Counted from the stretch's first letter, positions 24,601-35,504 are shown. The stretch: 42,109 nt of DNA from Beroe ovata (GCA_946803715.1 CAMPET010000043.1:283257-325365), one strand, 5' to 3'. Program-made: numbers and translations. The notes: generated by a model not told the origin, from the sequence alone.

Positions 24601-27600
24601 CTTTGAGAATATTACATTTGAATTTCAAGTGTTGCATATTTCAGGGAGTCACGTACTGGCCCCACTGAAGAAGGGCGGGCCCTACGAGCCGGGTAATGTG
24701 GTCCGAGGGGAAGATACACTCAGGGGCACCAACTACAACGGGACCGCAGGTACTGCCACACAAGGATAAGATCGTGGTTACTGTGCACAACTCCACCCCC
24801 CTAACACTCAGTAACAGTGGACACTGGACCATGTACTCATTTCAAATTTGAATATTTTTCACCAATACACGTTCTCACCGATTCATCATCTCACCAAAGT
24901 ACATGTTCCCACCTCAGGGGATCTGATGGTTGTACTGTACAGTGGTGTGACTGTCATGTGTAGGAGTGGAACTGCAATCTGGGTTCCCAAAGATGTATAC
25001 AACAGGATGGTCATTGAGCTCAGGATAGTGCCTTCCACGTGAGTTTTGATTCATTGTTTTCGTTGCACTTTATGTGTACTTCATTCTTTTCGGGATATCC
25101 TGAGTTCACTGTAGGGTGTGTAATTTAGCACACTTTCCCATTTACTGAACACTCCGCGCGGTGCGGGTGCCCTTTGCGCGCGTTCTTCTCCATTTCGAGG
25201 AAATGTTCCCAACTTGATTTGGTCATCGTTTATCGGTTCCCCTCCCCCTCTTCCAGTAAATCCTCAATGGAAGCTGTTGAAGTGCTGAAAGTTTCGGAGC
25301 ACAACCCGACCTGCCCTAAGGATTTGCAGGATTATATTCTGAGCACAAACAACGGTCCTAAAGATGCAGGTTTGTGTCACTTATGTTTAATTGGAATTGC
25401 GGTTACATAGACTCCACTTTCCGCGTAATTTGGCACAGGAAATTGCTCCCTCTCTCGAGTTAAGTGAGCATGAAATGTCACAGTCTCTCTCACTATTTGA
25501 GTGACCATGTCATGCAGATGTTTGTGGTAGTCTCCCGGCAGCGGAGATAGCTGTCATACCCGGAGTGACACCTCAGGAAATTGACACGGTGTCAATGACC
25601 ACCGACCAGGAAACCATTCAAACCACTCTTAGTCAACTGGAGGATAGAGAGCAGGAATGTGGTGAGTGTGTGTGCGTCTGTGTGGGTGTGTGTTTGTGTG
25701 TGTGTGTGGGCGTGTCTGTATGAACACGCGCTGCCCATTCCCTTAGCAATTTGACATGGCTCTGGATCCGCTGTATGATTGACAGTATTGTCCACACCCC
25801 CATGAACCACCCCTCTATCCTGTAGGGAGATATAGTCCAGTGGTAGAAGCGACCACGCCCTCCCTCCCCGGTTATGTATCCGGGTTGCTGGCGGAGGATG
25901 GTCATTATGACGACGTGCTGGGAGTCCCTGTGGACCACCCACGATTTGCTGAGGAGAAAGAGGACAACGGGGATAACGGAGAGGATAAGCCAGGTTAGCT
26001 AATTCCTCAGAGTTGCGTGTGAAATAGAATTTACTCACTACTTATACTCAGGGGTTCGGGCAAACTTCCGCGAGTTTTTTGTGAATCACTTCCATAAGTC
26101 AAATTCCACACTTGTGAAGGTGGGTTTAAACTGTGATATGACAGATGTCGTTGTTAACTGAGATAACTGTCTCAGTGCCATGGCAGCATGTTGGTAAGGC
26201 GTCAGAGGGACAGAAGAGTCCCACTTCAAAACCAATCCGTCCCATGTCCTCATCTGTGTCTCGAGGTAAGAATTCCAACTTGTCCCTCAGTTATAGTCAA
26301 TAAATTTGTAAATGAGTCTCTTCTGCATGCTGTACTGTCATTACATTTGGAGGATTTCTGTGTGGGATTTCTCCCACGTGTCGCGTGATAGGGGTAACCC
26401 ACCCTACTACATGCTCTTCATTTCTAACTCACACCACTCCAGGCAAGACAACATATAGAGAAGACTACCACATTCCCTCCAAGATAGACGTCTCATTCGA
26501 CGGACCTGCCCCTCCCCCATCAAACACTAACTCCCGACCGTCAACCGTACACACGACCCGACCTTCAGGTGCGTGAAACTGAGGAGAAGGTCTTCATAAT
26601 TTCGTAAAATTGTTGATATAAGAAAGGGGGATCGAGGGTATTTTTAATTCCAGATTTGGACTGATTCTGAATTCTGCTATTTTTAGCAAGATTTCTGATC
26701 ACATTTGTCCACATCAGCCAACGAGTTGAGAGATAGGGAACGGCAGAAACGTGAAGCAGAAAAGGAAAGGAAAAAGGATAAGGTCCTTTTGGCAAAGACC
26801 AAAGTTGCTAATCAGCTAAAGTGAGTCCGACATTAGATATTACTATTAGGGATTTGTCGGGAATGGATTTTAACTTTTAAGGGAGTTTAGAATAAGGCTT
26901 GTTCATAGTGTTTTCGATGACAATAATGAGACTCCGCATACTCAGAGAAAGAGATGTTCTAAAAGGGAGAAGGGGACTCCAGATTGCTAAAGACACGAAG
27001 TTCAGGGAGGGCCCAACCGGACAGGCCCTGAGTAGGGCCGAGGAGAAGAAGAAGTTGAAGAATGTGGGATCCCACCAGCAGGTATTACTGATCTCGCATT
27101 TTTTTACAAATAGATTTTCATTTGTAGAAATTGAAATTAATACAATTTACTCTCATACCATTTGCTCCAAAATTCATTGTCATCTTAAATTCATGAGCAG
27201 TGCTAACGGGGCATCCAAATTATCCCGGAATCGCATACATCAGCGTCGTGCCAATTATGAAGGAGTTGCATACACTGTACCCCCACTGTACCCCGAGAGT
27301 ATCCCCCAGGTGGGCGGCTTGTCTACGAGCGACGCGCCCATCCCCACACGGACTCTAGTTACCGTGACTGACGATAAGACCGGCAAATTTGCCGGGTATA
27401 AGCTGAAGACAACCCTGACCTCAGGAACCATCACACATAACATTCCGCCCACATTCGAGGTTCTACATTTTACGTCTGTGCGCGGCACTCTGGCATACTC
27501 GTGTTCAGTATTTGTGACATCATTACAATAGAACTCGTGTTTACTGTGATATGCAGAGTTTTAACTGGAATATGTGGAACTTCATGTGCACATTAGTCAA

Positions 27601-28026
27601 AATTAATCAAGAGATGTCTAACTTGGCGGTTTAATATTCTCATGTCTCATAGTGGTACATTTGTGAAGCCCCTTTTCCCTATTGAACGTGTTACTGTGTC
27701 ATTCAGTAGTTATTGACAATGTTATTTCCACATGTAATGGCTTTTTCACATGTAATGGCAAATCGGTTATTTACACACCTTCAGCCTAGATAGGATACAT
27801 AAGCGGACCTATCCCCCAATTATCTCCTAATCACTCACTAATCACTCACTAATCACTCTCTCTTCAGTTCCCCCCTTCTTCTACTCAGCAACGCGCCTCT
27901 TTTCAGGAAGGGTCGAATGAGAGGGAACAGTTGGTTGTGAAGGCAGTTTCACACGCTGTACAGACTGATAACAAGTACAACCTAGCTCGACGGATCCCAA
28001 ATAGTAGACGGCAGGAGGTGGCTTGA
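12608..28026 (+). CDS. VWA-domain protein with Tudor-like (DUF4537-type) region; 20 or more exons, hosts two nested genes
   Basis: Hand-built exons: 12608-12719, 13254-13387, one lost in the N gap, 14303-14426, 14662-14773, 20841-21029, 21811-21821, 21868-22168, 22353-22464, 24645-24749, 24918-25038, 25257-25369, 25518-25661, 25826-25993, 26052-26123, 26176-26265, 26443-26568, 26718-26820, 26946-27081, 27244-27309, 27907-28026. Phases agree except across the gap; about 820 residues are visible. The VWA domain has the MIDAS motif FCVDCSGSM, STNTLDALLQAF, VYLVTDGLPD and DLASVTGGSF; the last is split over the 6-kb intron, which proves both halves are one gene. A later SHVLAPLKKGGPYEPGNVV plus VTVMCRSGTAIWVPKDVY looks Tudor-like, as in VWA3B/C11orf16-type proteins. 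The tail has a Lys/Glu coil (RERQKREAEKERKKDK). Cellular role unknown; relatives are often ciliary. The splice at 26123 and the 3' end are the weakest parts. Confidence 0.75.
12721..13030 (+). repeat. Degenerate GTGAGTGGTGTA-type minisatellite
   Basis: Intron 1 of the VWA gene is filled with gtagtgagtggtgtagtgac-like units. A single N at 12920 lies inside, so the copy number is unreliable. Confidence 0.8.
13421..13723. other. Assembly gap (303 N) hiding a VWA exon
   Basis: The exon before the gap ends in phase 0, and the next visible exon needs two bases from its predecessor. At least one exon of about 60 codons (the middle of the VWA fold) must therefore be missing. A GT microsatellite borders the right side. 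Confidence 0.85.
14120..14293. repeat. 19-bp tandem minisatellite, about 9 copies
   Basis: The unit gtcatcatgttgtcattcc repeats with few substitutions. Because 19 is not divisible by 3 and no unit gives a stop, all three frames stay open, producing spurious His/Ser/Val-rich ORFs. It lies in the intron ending at the acceptor before 14303. Confidence 0.9.
15897..15902 (-). terminator. AATAAA polyadenylation signal of nested zinc-ribbon gene
   Basis: The hexamer on the minus strand is 130 nt past the stop at 16032. Confidence 0.6.
16032..17893 (-). CDS. Uncharacterised zinc-ribbon protein, nested in VWA intron
   Basis: Five exons, 17893-17769, 17295-17148, 16909-16655, 16447-16308 and 16188-16032, have consensus GT-AG borders and fully consistent phases. 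They sum to 825 nt (274 residues plus stop). The N-terminus (MSIISLQYSNYNKPSHVNLL) and middle are polar; a basic patch YGRKKRRHTRQ could be a nuclear localisation signal. The C-terminal 80 residues carry a zinc ribbon: ECLACGQYGS, then 15 residues between the paired cysteines, then NCPRCGNNF, followed by a basic tail ending KIGRKF. I do not recognise a named family. The ATG at 17893 is the first in frame. The gene lies entirely inside the 6-kb intron of the VWA gene on the opposite strand, with its own AATAAA at 15897. Confidence 0.78.
17071..17142. repeat. 11-12-bp minisatellite (ttgtagaccgg), about 6 copies
   Basis: This tandem array abuts the donor (about 17146) of exon 2 of the zinc-ribbon gene. 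If the intron were retained, it would be translated as repeated GLQP units. Confidence 0.85.
20929..21229 (+). repeat. Duplicated exon end across a single-N join
   Basis: Sequence from 20929 to about 21063 recurs from 21095, directly after the N at 21094 (offset 166). It copies most of the VWA exon ending at 21029, including its donor. This is probably an assembly artefact; only one copy was counted in the gene model. Confidence 0.85.
21811..21821 (+). other. Putative 11-nt microexon of the VWA gene
   Basis: An acceptor (ccccctgcag) and a donor (gtatgt) enclose 11 nt that convert phase 1 of the preceding exon to the phase 0 needed by the next. They encode D-M-D-E. Without it the neighbouring exons do not join in frame. 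Confidence 0.5.
22823..22828 (-). terminator. AATAAA polyadenylation signal of nested secreted-peptide gene
   Basis: The minus-strand hexamer lies 180 nt beyond the stop at 23008. Confidence 0.5.
23008..23367 (-). CDS. Short secreted peptide precursor (73 aa), nested in VWA intron
   Basis: Two exons, 23367-23287 (27 codons) and 23148-23008 (46 codons plus stop), join in phase 0 with consensus gtatgt and ctctag sites. The first exon encodes a textbook signal peptide: MQGLVKVVFLFAV, a hydrophobic core, then GILAAETE with an Ala-x-Ala type cleavage context near residue 24. The predicted mature part (about 49 residues) is acidic, has no cysteine and no dibasic cleavage site, and includes a Ser run and GYPQSKFGAAVLAQEE. 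A TATA-like box lies about 85 nt upstream of the ATG and AATAAA lies downstream, so it has the layout of an independent compact gene. No family is recognised. It could be a secreted regulatory or matrix peptide; function unknown. Confidence 0.68.
23449..23460 (-). promoter_or_regulatory. TATA-like box of nested secreted-peptide gene
   Basis: The minus strand reads gtatatttaagg about 85-90 nt before the ATG at 23367. This would place initiation near 23420 with a 5' UTR of about 55 nt. Position and motif are suggestive only. Confidence 0.45.
23814..23850. repeat. GT microsatellite ending at a single-N gap
   Basis: A tgtgtgtgtg run is interrupted by ggtgtg and followed by an N at 23850. It is intronic. 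Confidence 0.85.
27193..27531 (+). other. Open frame giving an alternative C-terminus for the VWA protein
   Basis: The reading frame of VWA exon 26946-27081 stays open through the following 119-nt intron-like segment to a stop at 27531. The part from 27244 on has coding-like composition (RRANYEGVAYTVPPLYPES, then DDKTGKFAGYKLKTTL). Splicing can instead leave at a donor at 27310 to reach the exon at 27907. An internal ATG at 27193 would also give a free 112-residue ORF. Not recognised as a known domain. Confidence 0.45.
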
Positions 28027-28851
28027 AAATGACACCACCCGGACTCTATGATAGTATTGGACATTCCCCCGCGCACGTTGCACGTGGTCCTAGTGTGTAG
28101 TCACGTGCATGCAGAATACGTGATATCACGCCTGCTGATGTACAGTTTTGCGTCCTCATTTTAATATTTAGATTTAAATTATTCGGTTGATTTTGATACA
28201 TGTGTTATGCTCCCAGTCATTTATTTTGGCATGCTTGGCGGCTTGATTACAGAAAAACAAAGTTATACGGCGATGTAAATATGTTTTTATCTTGTAAATA
28301 TACATTATACATGATAATTTTGTAAATAGTTTCAAGCAAGTTAGGTTCTGCATATCTTTCAATTTCATGAGCCAGCTAACGTCGATAAAAACAAAAACGG
28401 AATTTTGATTTCAGCCCATTTCATTGTGACTCTCGGAATTGAAAGAGATGCTATTCCTTATAGTCAGAAGCTAGGTTAAATTATTAACTTAATTATTATT
28501 AATTGAATTATCCTAGTAAACAGTAGATAACACCGCCCAAATTATCTAAATACTGCTGAATGCTGATATACAAAATATAGATTCGCAGAGCGTATCGATT
28601 TCTGAGTGTTGAAGTTTCAGTTGCACGCGCACTTCATCAGCTTACTGGTGTATGTACACGTGCAAATTTGCACTGACATAAATCACTCAGAATCGATTCC
28701 ATTATTCGCTACACACTTTTAACTGAACATATTCTTGTGTTCATTTGTGTTCAGCAATATATAATATTTATTTTGAGCCTATCAAAACTGGTTTCATATT
28801 CGTACCATACCACTCTCGAATACTAGTATGACAATATGAAAGTTGCGTTTG
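28027..28851. other. Convergent intergenic region (VWA gene and ATAD5-like gene)
   Basis: AT-rich with no supported exon. The minus-strand AATAAA at 28767-28772, 80 nt beyond the ATAD5-like stop, is its probable polyadenylation signal. Confidence 0.6.
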
Positions 28852-31800
28852 TCAAGACCCAAGCCACTGGTCAGATAACGATTCTCTGTATGGGCGTGGC
28901 ACCTTCATATCGAGATAGTGTTTAAAGCGGCGTTTAAGGCCACTCTCCTCCTTGATCGTCTCAGTACGGCAGATCTGTCTGAGCGTGCTTAACTCATCCA
29001 TCACACCACGTGACAGGAGACTGATCCCCGAAATAGATTTATCCACACCACACTGAACTGTCTTTACATCGGTATACCTCTTCTTGTCAGCAGGTTTGTA
29101 CTCGTTGAGTCGTGTGTTGCTACGCGACAGTTGCTGAGTGTCGAGGCACGACAGCAATGCGTCCTCCACAGCAACCCTGTCGTGGTACAGCTCGGAGTGA
29201 CTGTCACACCGTCCTGCTGTCTCGGTAAGAGATGTACTGAATTGGGGAGGGTATAGTTGGAACAGAGCCAGCGGAATGCGAGGCTCTTCAGACATCATGT
29301 CAAGAGTGATAAATGTGTCACGGCAAATAACTTGCTCCAACAGTGCTCTCTTATTGGTCGAGTCACACTTCACGTGACCGCGTTTCTTCAACAGTTTGTC
29401 CAAGTTCCGTGACACAAAATCCAGTTTTAGTGTTTGTGTTTGTTCGAGGAAAACTCTCTGAGATACGCCGTCGTTACAGGGTATCCCGAGATAATGTGAC
29501 GTTACGTCAATTTCCGAGACTTCGCACGATTTGGTGGACGTATTGAGAAACTCGAGGTTGGATACGGTTTTGAGTAGGTTGGAATTGGTGTGTTGGATAA
29601 ACTGTGTCGTGGGGTAGAGGGGTAGGAAGTGGTTGTGGGAGAGGGAAAGGGCGTTCATGTGCGATAACATGCTCTGAAATAGAGTGTTTTTATCGGTGCA
29701 GTCATGAACTGTGTGATGAACTTCCAGAATGGCTATTTCTATAGCTTACATTGAGGATATGATTTACAAACCTCGACTTTTGGCGGGCTAAAAGGAAGGA
29801 CCATGAACTGTGCATCGGTCGGTAGTTTGATGTTTGGATCATTTGATGTCAGGATAATAGGTCGTCTGGCGACCTGTGTCAGTGCCACAATCCCTGCGTG
29901 AAATCCACGGTCCTCTTCGAAAACCAGGTCGATCTGAAGACCAAATGGAGGTGAATTCGGGCTTTTTTTTGAAAATTCGCAAAATTGTGACCGCCCCACA
30001 GCGCGCAGGGAACGAATTTATAATCACTAACTGGATTTTCGCGCGAACGGTATCACGAATAATGTAAAAGTATATCGCGCGCGCCGTTTATTCCACGATT
30101 TGCCGCCACAATTGAAACTGAATGATGTGATAAGTGAATGTAGAAGCTCCGTAAATTGAGTAGAAGCTAACCTCTTCGAGAACGATGAGAGACATCTTGT
30201 CAACTTTAGAATGGGACGCTGTGTTGTCATCTGATCTAGCAGTTGTGTCCTCGACAGCTGCTAGCTTGCTCTTTTCTTTCTTTCTCTTCTTTGCCTTGTC
30301 CACATCAATAGCTCTGGGTTTCTCTCCGCCTTTTTGAGAGAAGAAGTGATCCAAGCCTCGCCTAGTCTCTGGCTTCCTGACGAAGAATAAATTCATATTC
30401 AAATTATATCACTGCCTTTTGACTCCCATCATAAAGACCTGTTTGGTGTGTCGCATAACCCATATCTAAATAGAAAACTAACTTATTGGAATTTTTCGCA
30501 TCTATGTCTGCGAGTATCTTAGTGAAGTCAGCTGCCCCAGATTTCCCGGTCACAGAATGACTTTGTGATGCTTCTGTCAGCAACTCAGCTACGCTTTTAC
30601 CACTCCTCTCTGATGAGGAGTTCAGCTCGATAACCTGTCACAATAAAGAGTGGTGTAAGTATTGAGTCTGTGGGTATGTATGAGTGATAGAAAGGAGTAG
30701 TGTCAGGGCAGATAGTGGTGTCAGGGTAAGGTAGAGAGTGCCAAGTAACTGTAAAGAGAACTTTCAGAATAGATTGGTCTCAGGGTAAATTGGTGTCAAT
30801 TGGCAGAGTGATGTACCGGGAAGAATTGGTGTCAGAGAAATGTCAGATGGGTGTCAAGTAATAGGGCAGTGCGGTGTCAAGGTACAGTGATGTAAAGTTG
30901 TCTGTGGAAAGAAAGGTAGTAGAGTGACGTGTACGGAACTAACCTTGTACCCCAGTTGTTTGGAGCAGGTTGCTATAGCACCTGACTTCCCCGATCCAGT
31001 TGGCCCGGTTAGCAACACCACGTTGTTTAACCAAGCAACCTCTTCACCGTCAACAAAGTCACTGTCACTATCACTACTTGACCACGATCTAATGATGAAG
31101 TGGGAGTAAGCTAGGCTGTAAGAGTGGGAGGAAATTGATCGATGAGTTGAGCACGATAGGAACTAGAGTGGGGTGATGTTTGGGGTGAAGAAGAGAGAAG
31201 AGTAGGAGTGAAGGAGAGTGAAGAGGAGAGAAGGAGAGAGAAGGAGAAAATCTGGATGGAGACGTCGTGCCGTCAAGCAATCTGGTCGAGAAGAGATTAA
31301 CAAAGTCTGTGAACTCGTTTGATACCTGTTCTTCCGATTTCTTCTCCCTTTCTTCTTCTCATTGAGAAGTTTAGTCCTCCATCCATCCAACCACCTGTAC
31401 AACTGCTTCATACTGCTGCTATTCCCTATGTATTCCTTGTAGCTGTCAGGGCAGTACAAGTCTGTCCACGGTCTTTGTTCAGAGAATGTTACCTAAACAT
31501 CAGTCAAATCACAGTCATTGACTTGTCACCATACTCCTTGGCCGAGTAGCAACTTTCAATATTACTGACAAGTGACAATCGGGAGAAGCTAGATTTTCAG
31601 TTATCGCACAGAACAGAAACACTGCATTATGTTGTGCTTCTCTTTATGTTATGCTTCTCTTTACCTCTTGTGGTGGTAGAGAAGAGTCACACCGTGACAC
31701 ATTCCTGTAACCCTCTATCATCTGCTCAATGTCTACTGACGAGTGTGACTTGCTCACCTCCTCCACACATGCGTCGTAACATCTTGTGCTGGCCTTAGTC

Positions 31801-33613
31801 TGAGTGGTTAGATAATGATATTGGGATGATGAGGTACTTCTGAATGGAGATCTAACCGATATCAATGTTCAGGGAAAAAATGCAGTTAAGTTCTATGTAG
31901 TCCGAGCAATATCATGAAAGCAGTTATGGTGACAGTGTACTGTCAAGACTGCCGACAGGTTTCCATACAAAGTGTTTGCAGCTCGAGAAAAGCGTCATTC
32001 CTGCTTAGATAACTGACAGCTACAAATCGTACTGTAGCGTGGATTGATGACTCATAAACCAGTTACCTCGGTAAAGAAGGGTTTATCATCCAGTGTATAT
32101 CTGAAAACAGTGTCGTCTGGGAGGGTGACATCAACAGCTGGAGTCTTCCTCATCTGTGATGGCATGTGATTTACGGAAATATCTGCTTCTGATGGTGTAA
32201 TCATAATGATTGCTCATTAGTCATCACTGCTAATCAATTATCCACCGATTAAGTGATTAATTAACCGGACTCACCACAACACTAAGCAAGGGATACATGA
32301 TGGCTCCCCGGAACATTCCCACATGTGACTTCACCGGCCACACTGTTGTTAGCTTGACACTCGGACTGAGAATTATAGCGGTGACCGAGTGAGAGAGTGA
32401 GGGATTGTGGATGAATAGACCAGTGGAGAAAGCCGGGGAGAAAGCCGGTGATCACAAAAGCAACTGACCTCTTCATAGTAGAAGTCACATTGACTTGGTT
32501 ATTAAATGATGAGACCGATTGTTTACCAGAGGCTGCGTCCATTAATTTCTTTGCTTCTTGCATCATTGCAGTGCTGTTCAAACGAGGCACTGCATCACTG
32601 GTCTTCTTCCCTTTACACAGGACAGAGGAAACTGATTTTCTCGGCGGAGCTTTATCCCCAATCAGTATTATATCGTCATTATCAGCCACAGCTTTTGGTG
32701 GCTTTCGTTTTGGTGTCCCTTTACTCTTGTTATGTGTCTTCTTATCTGAAAGTGAGACAATGAATCGCCAAGAATATCAAGATGAAAGTTTATAATAGAT
32801 CATGTAATCTGATAATATTTGAAGGGAAAATAGCACACCTTCATCATCAGAGCAGTCTATAGTAAATCTTTTCACTGGAACCCTGGATCTCCCACTTCTC
32901 CTGCTAGCGTTCAGTTCTACTCCTTTACTTTCTGATGGAGGCTTCTCAATAGTCACCTCTTCCTCTGAATCAGCAAGGATCTTCGCTTCAGAACTCCTTT
33001 GTTTGACAAATACTTCACAGGAAGTGTTAGACTCCATTGAGCTTTCATCAAGCATCACAACAGGGTGGACATTTTCTAAAGATGTTTCATCAGGGCTAGG
33101 TGGTGATGCTACCCTGTTTCCCTGATGAATTTCTAGAGCATTGACTGATTCTGTTCCCTCCTTTTGAATAGTATTGAATACAGCATTTTGAGTAGATTTC
33201 TTCAGTCTTGAATAAGTTTTCATAGGTATATGATGTGGAAGTTCAGCTTTATCATTGCTCTTATCTGGCATATCAATGGAGGGTTTAGCATTGTTTCCCA
33301 TCTTGATCCCCTCTTTTTCATTGTGCAAAAATTCCTTCTCCTCTTCATAGTTCTTAATAGCATTAAATGGATCTACTGCTGAAGCTTCAGAGAAATTATT
33401 GGGCTTAGGGTTGTTATCACTGGATGATGCAACACACTGTTTGCTGCGTAAAGCAGAAAGGGAGAGTTTCCTTCTCTTACTTGTATCCATATCTTTGCTT
33501 GCATCTGTTTTCCTTTTGATTGAACCCTGACCTTTGTGGTCAAATGGAATTTCTTGGTTTGGTGTTATAGAATTCTTTAAATACTTAAAGAGGGTACCAG
33601 ATGATGAAGCCAT
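28852..33613 (-). CDS. ATAD5: ATAD5/Elg1-like PCNA-unloading AAA+ ATPase, 11 exons
   Basis: Exons: 33613-32839, 32745-32469, 32365-32275, 32153-32067, 31799-31665, 31492-31326, 31088-30944, 30634-30483, 30376-30172, 29933-29772 and 29673-28852; about 1005 residues, shorter than vertebrate ATAD5. ATAD5 forms an RFC-like clamp loader that removes PCNA from chromatin. Visible features in order: N-terminal PIP-like SSGTLFKYLKNS; SUMO-interaction-like DDIILIGD; PWTDLYCPDSYKEYIGN; Walker A TGPTGSGKSG; ELNSSSERSGKSVAELL; PIP-like RRGLDHFFSQK; Walker B MSLIVLEEIDLVFEED spanning a splice; sensor-1 RPIILTSNDP; C-terminal LRQICRTETIKEESG and KRRFKHYL. The acceptor at 31799 was chosen because it restores phase; the better-looking one at 31851 does not. 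No AAA lid segment is found between the sensor-1 exon and the last exon. Confidence 0.87.
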
Positions 33614-33976
33614 TAAGATTCCTGATTGAAGAAAAAAATCTTTGCTCTAAACATTTATTTTCAAACAGCTTTTCATTTGTACTGCAGCTGAGAGAATAAA
33701 GAATGAGTTCAGGATATGCAGAATCTCACGAGCCGTGAGCACATCTAATCAAAATAATCAAATATTGTAATCAACACCATGTTGAAAAACATATCACTCA
33801 GGCAGGTATGTTGTGGATCCCGTTACGAAAGAGTGTGATATGATATTAAGGTTTATTTTGGCCATGTGTGCAAGGAAAAATGTTACAATAAAATATGGCA
33901 AGACAAATGTGATGTGAGTATTATTATAACTTTAGCCTTGCAAACTTGCTTCAGATGATTGAAGTAGTGTATAGTC
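33614..33976. other. 5' flank of ATAD5-like gene
   Basis: AT-rich sequence with the presumed promoter. No motif strong enough to call. Confidence 0.55.
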
Positions 33977-34082
33977 TTGTAGGGTTTCTCCCTACCGTCA
34001 GCAAAACACAATTGTAATTCCACCCAATATAATCAAACAAGGGATAAAATCCTGCCAGCAAGGATAGGAAGTAATCCTACAA
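33977..34082. mobile_element. MITE-like element with terminal inverted repeats
   Basis: The ends ttgtagggtttctccctac and the reverse complement of ggaagtaatcctacaa are imperfect inverted repeats of about 17 bp. The interior matches, in decayed form, the motif ccctaccgtc...ggataaaat seen at 34615-34670 and 35220-35270. No clear target-site duplication. Confidence 0.55.
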
Positions 34083-34224
34083 TGTGTAGTCATAGTTTCG
34101 TGGCACAGCTGAGTGTCAGAAGATGTGCCACAATAAATTATAGATTTAATTATTATTAGTCTGTGAAGCAAAGTCAATTAAATCTATCTGTCCAACTTTG
34201 CATCACAAGGATACTGACATTTTA

Positions 34225-35310
34225 CAGTTTCAAGACACAATATAAGTCTGATCCTGTTCATGATCAAATTTGATTGCATGATAGGCCATTTATAGGCCGT
34301 GTTGCAGCGTGTTATTCGGTATATGTACGAATTTGTGTGCGCGAAGTATTTGGGTCATGCAGCGCGGAGAACTACGAATTTTATCCCGGGTGGCGTGGAA
34401 TATGATCCCGCGCTGCGTGATCACCCAAATGCACCGCGCGCGCAACGTGTGCACAGTGGAATTTAATAACAATCACGCGCGCGCGGCGCCGATGGTAGGG
34501 AAAACCACACAATTGACATTGCTGAAGCGATCTGCTGACATGAGCAGTATAACTATAAGAACGAAAATTAATTTGTGCCGCGCGCGCGACTGCGCGAGCC
34601 ATGGCCATGGTTTTTCCCTACCGTCGGCGCCGCGCAATTGTCATTCCGCCCGGGATAAAATTCCGCCTGCAAGGGTATATATATTGAGAAATCCTACAAC
34701 TGACATGATTGATGATTAATTGATTGTAGGATTTCACCCTACCCTTGCTGGCGGGATNCAGTTTCAAGACACAATATAAGTCTGATCCTGTTCATGATCA
34801 AATTTGATTGCATGATAGGCCATATATAATAGGCCGTGTTGCAGCGTGTTATTTGGTATATGTACGAATTTGTGCGCGCGGAGTATTTGGGTCATGCAGC
34901 GCGGAGAACTACGAATTTTATCCCGGATGGCGTGGAATATGATCCCGCGCTGCGTGATCACCCAAATGCACCGCGCGCGCTGCGCGTCGCGTCTCCGTCC
35001 TTTCCACGACTTATCGTATCACAGAGTAAAATAGAAACAAGCGCAACGTGTGCAGAGTGGAATAACAATCATGCGCGCGCGGCGCCGATGGTAAGGAAAA
35101 CCACACAACTGACATTGCTGAAGCGATCTGCTGACATGAGCAGTATAACGAAAAATATATAAGAACGAAATTTAATTTGCACCGCGCGCGCGAGCAATTC
35201 AGCAATGGCCATGGTTTTTCTCTACCGTCGGCGCCGCGCAATTGTCATTCCGCCCGGGATAAAATCCCGCGTGCAAGGGTATTGAGAAATCTTACAACTG
35301 ACATGATTGA
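34225..35310. repeat. Duplicated CpG-rich palindromic repeat block across a single-N join
   Basis: The block starting cagtttcaagacacaatata at 34225 recurs at 34759, directly after the N at 34758 (offset 534). Small indels include about 70 bp present only in the second copy (34980-35040). Each copy contains an inverted pair, gcggcgccgatggtagggaa and ttttccctaccgtcggcgcc, about 110 nt apart. Probably two alleles of a repeat-rich segment placed in tandem. No gene inside. Confidence 0.75.
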
Positions 35311-35504
35311 TGATTGATTGATTGAATGCTGTTTCTTCGTTTCTGAGATGGAATAATCATCAGAGTTCAAAGTGCGCGTCATTTTTCGCCGAATATCGAG
35401 CGCTAATGTGACATTCCTTCCTTCTTTTCCTCTAATGCAAATGCAACATGTCATTCGACACTTGCAATTTGCATTCGACACTTGCATTATTAAAATATCA
35501 ACTT

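Larger units (their letters stand above)
22465..24644 (+). other. 2.2-kb VWA intron hosting the secreted-peptide gene
   Basis: Besides the nested minus-strand gene (23008-23367) it holds a GT microsatellite with a single N (23850) and an 11-bp inverted repeat gtgcgcacgcg / cgcgtgcgcac near 24014-24059. Nothing else coding is supported. Confidence 0.6.

Noticed and set aside
34290-35241. Several ORFs on both strands with MQRGE / MLFGIC starts
   Set aside because: Frames lie in the duplicated CpG-rich palindromic block; repeat-derived and mutually mirrored.
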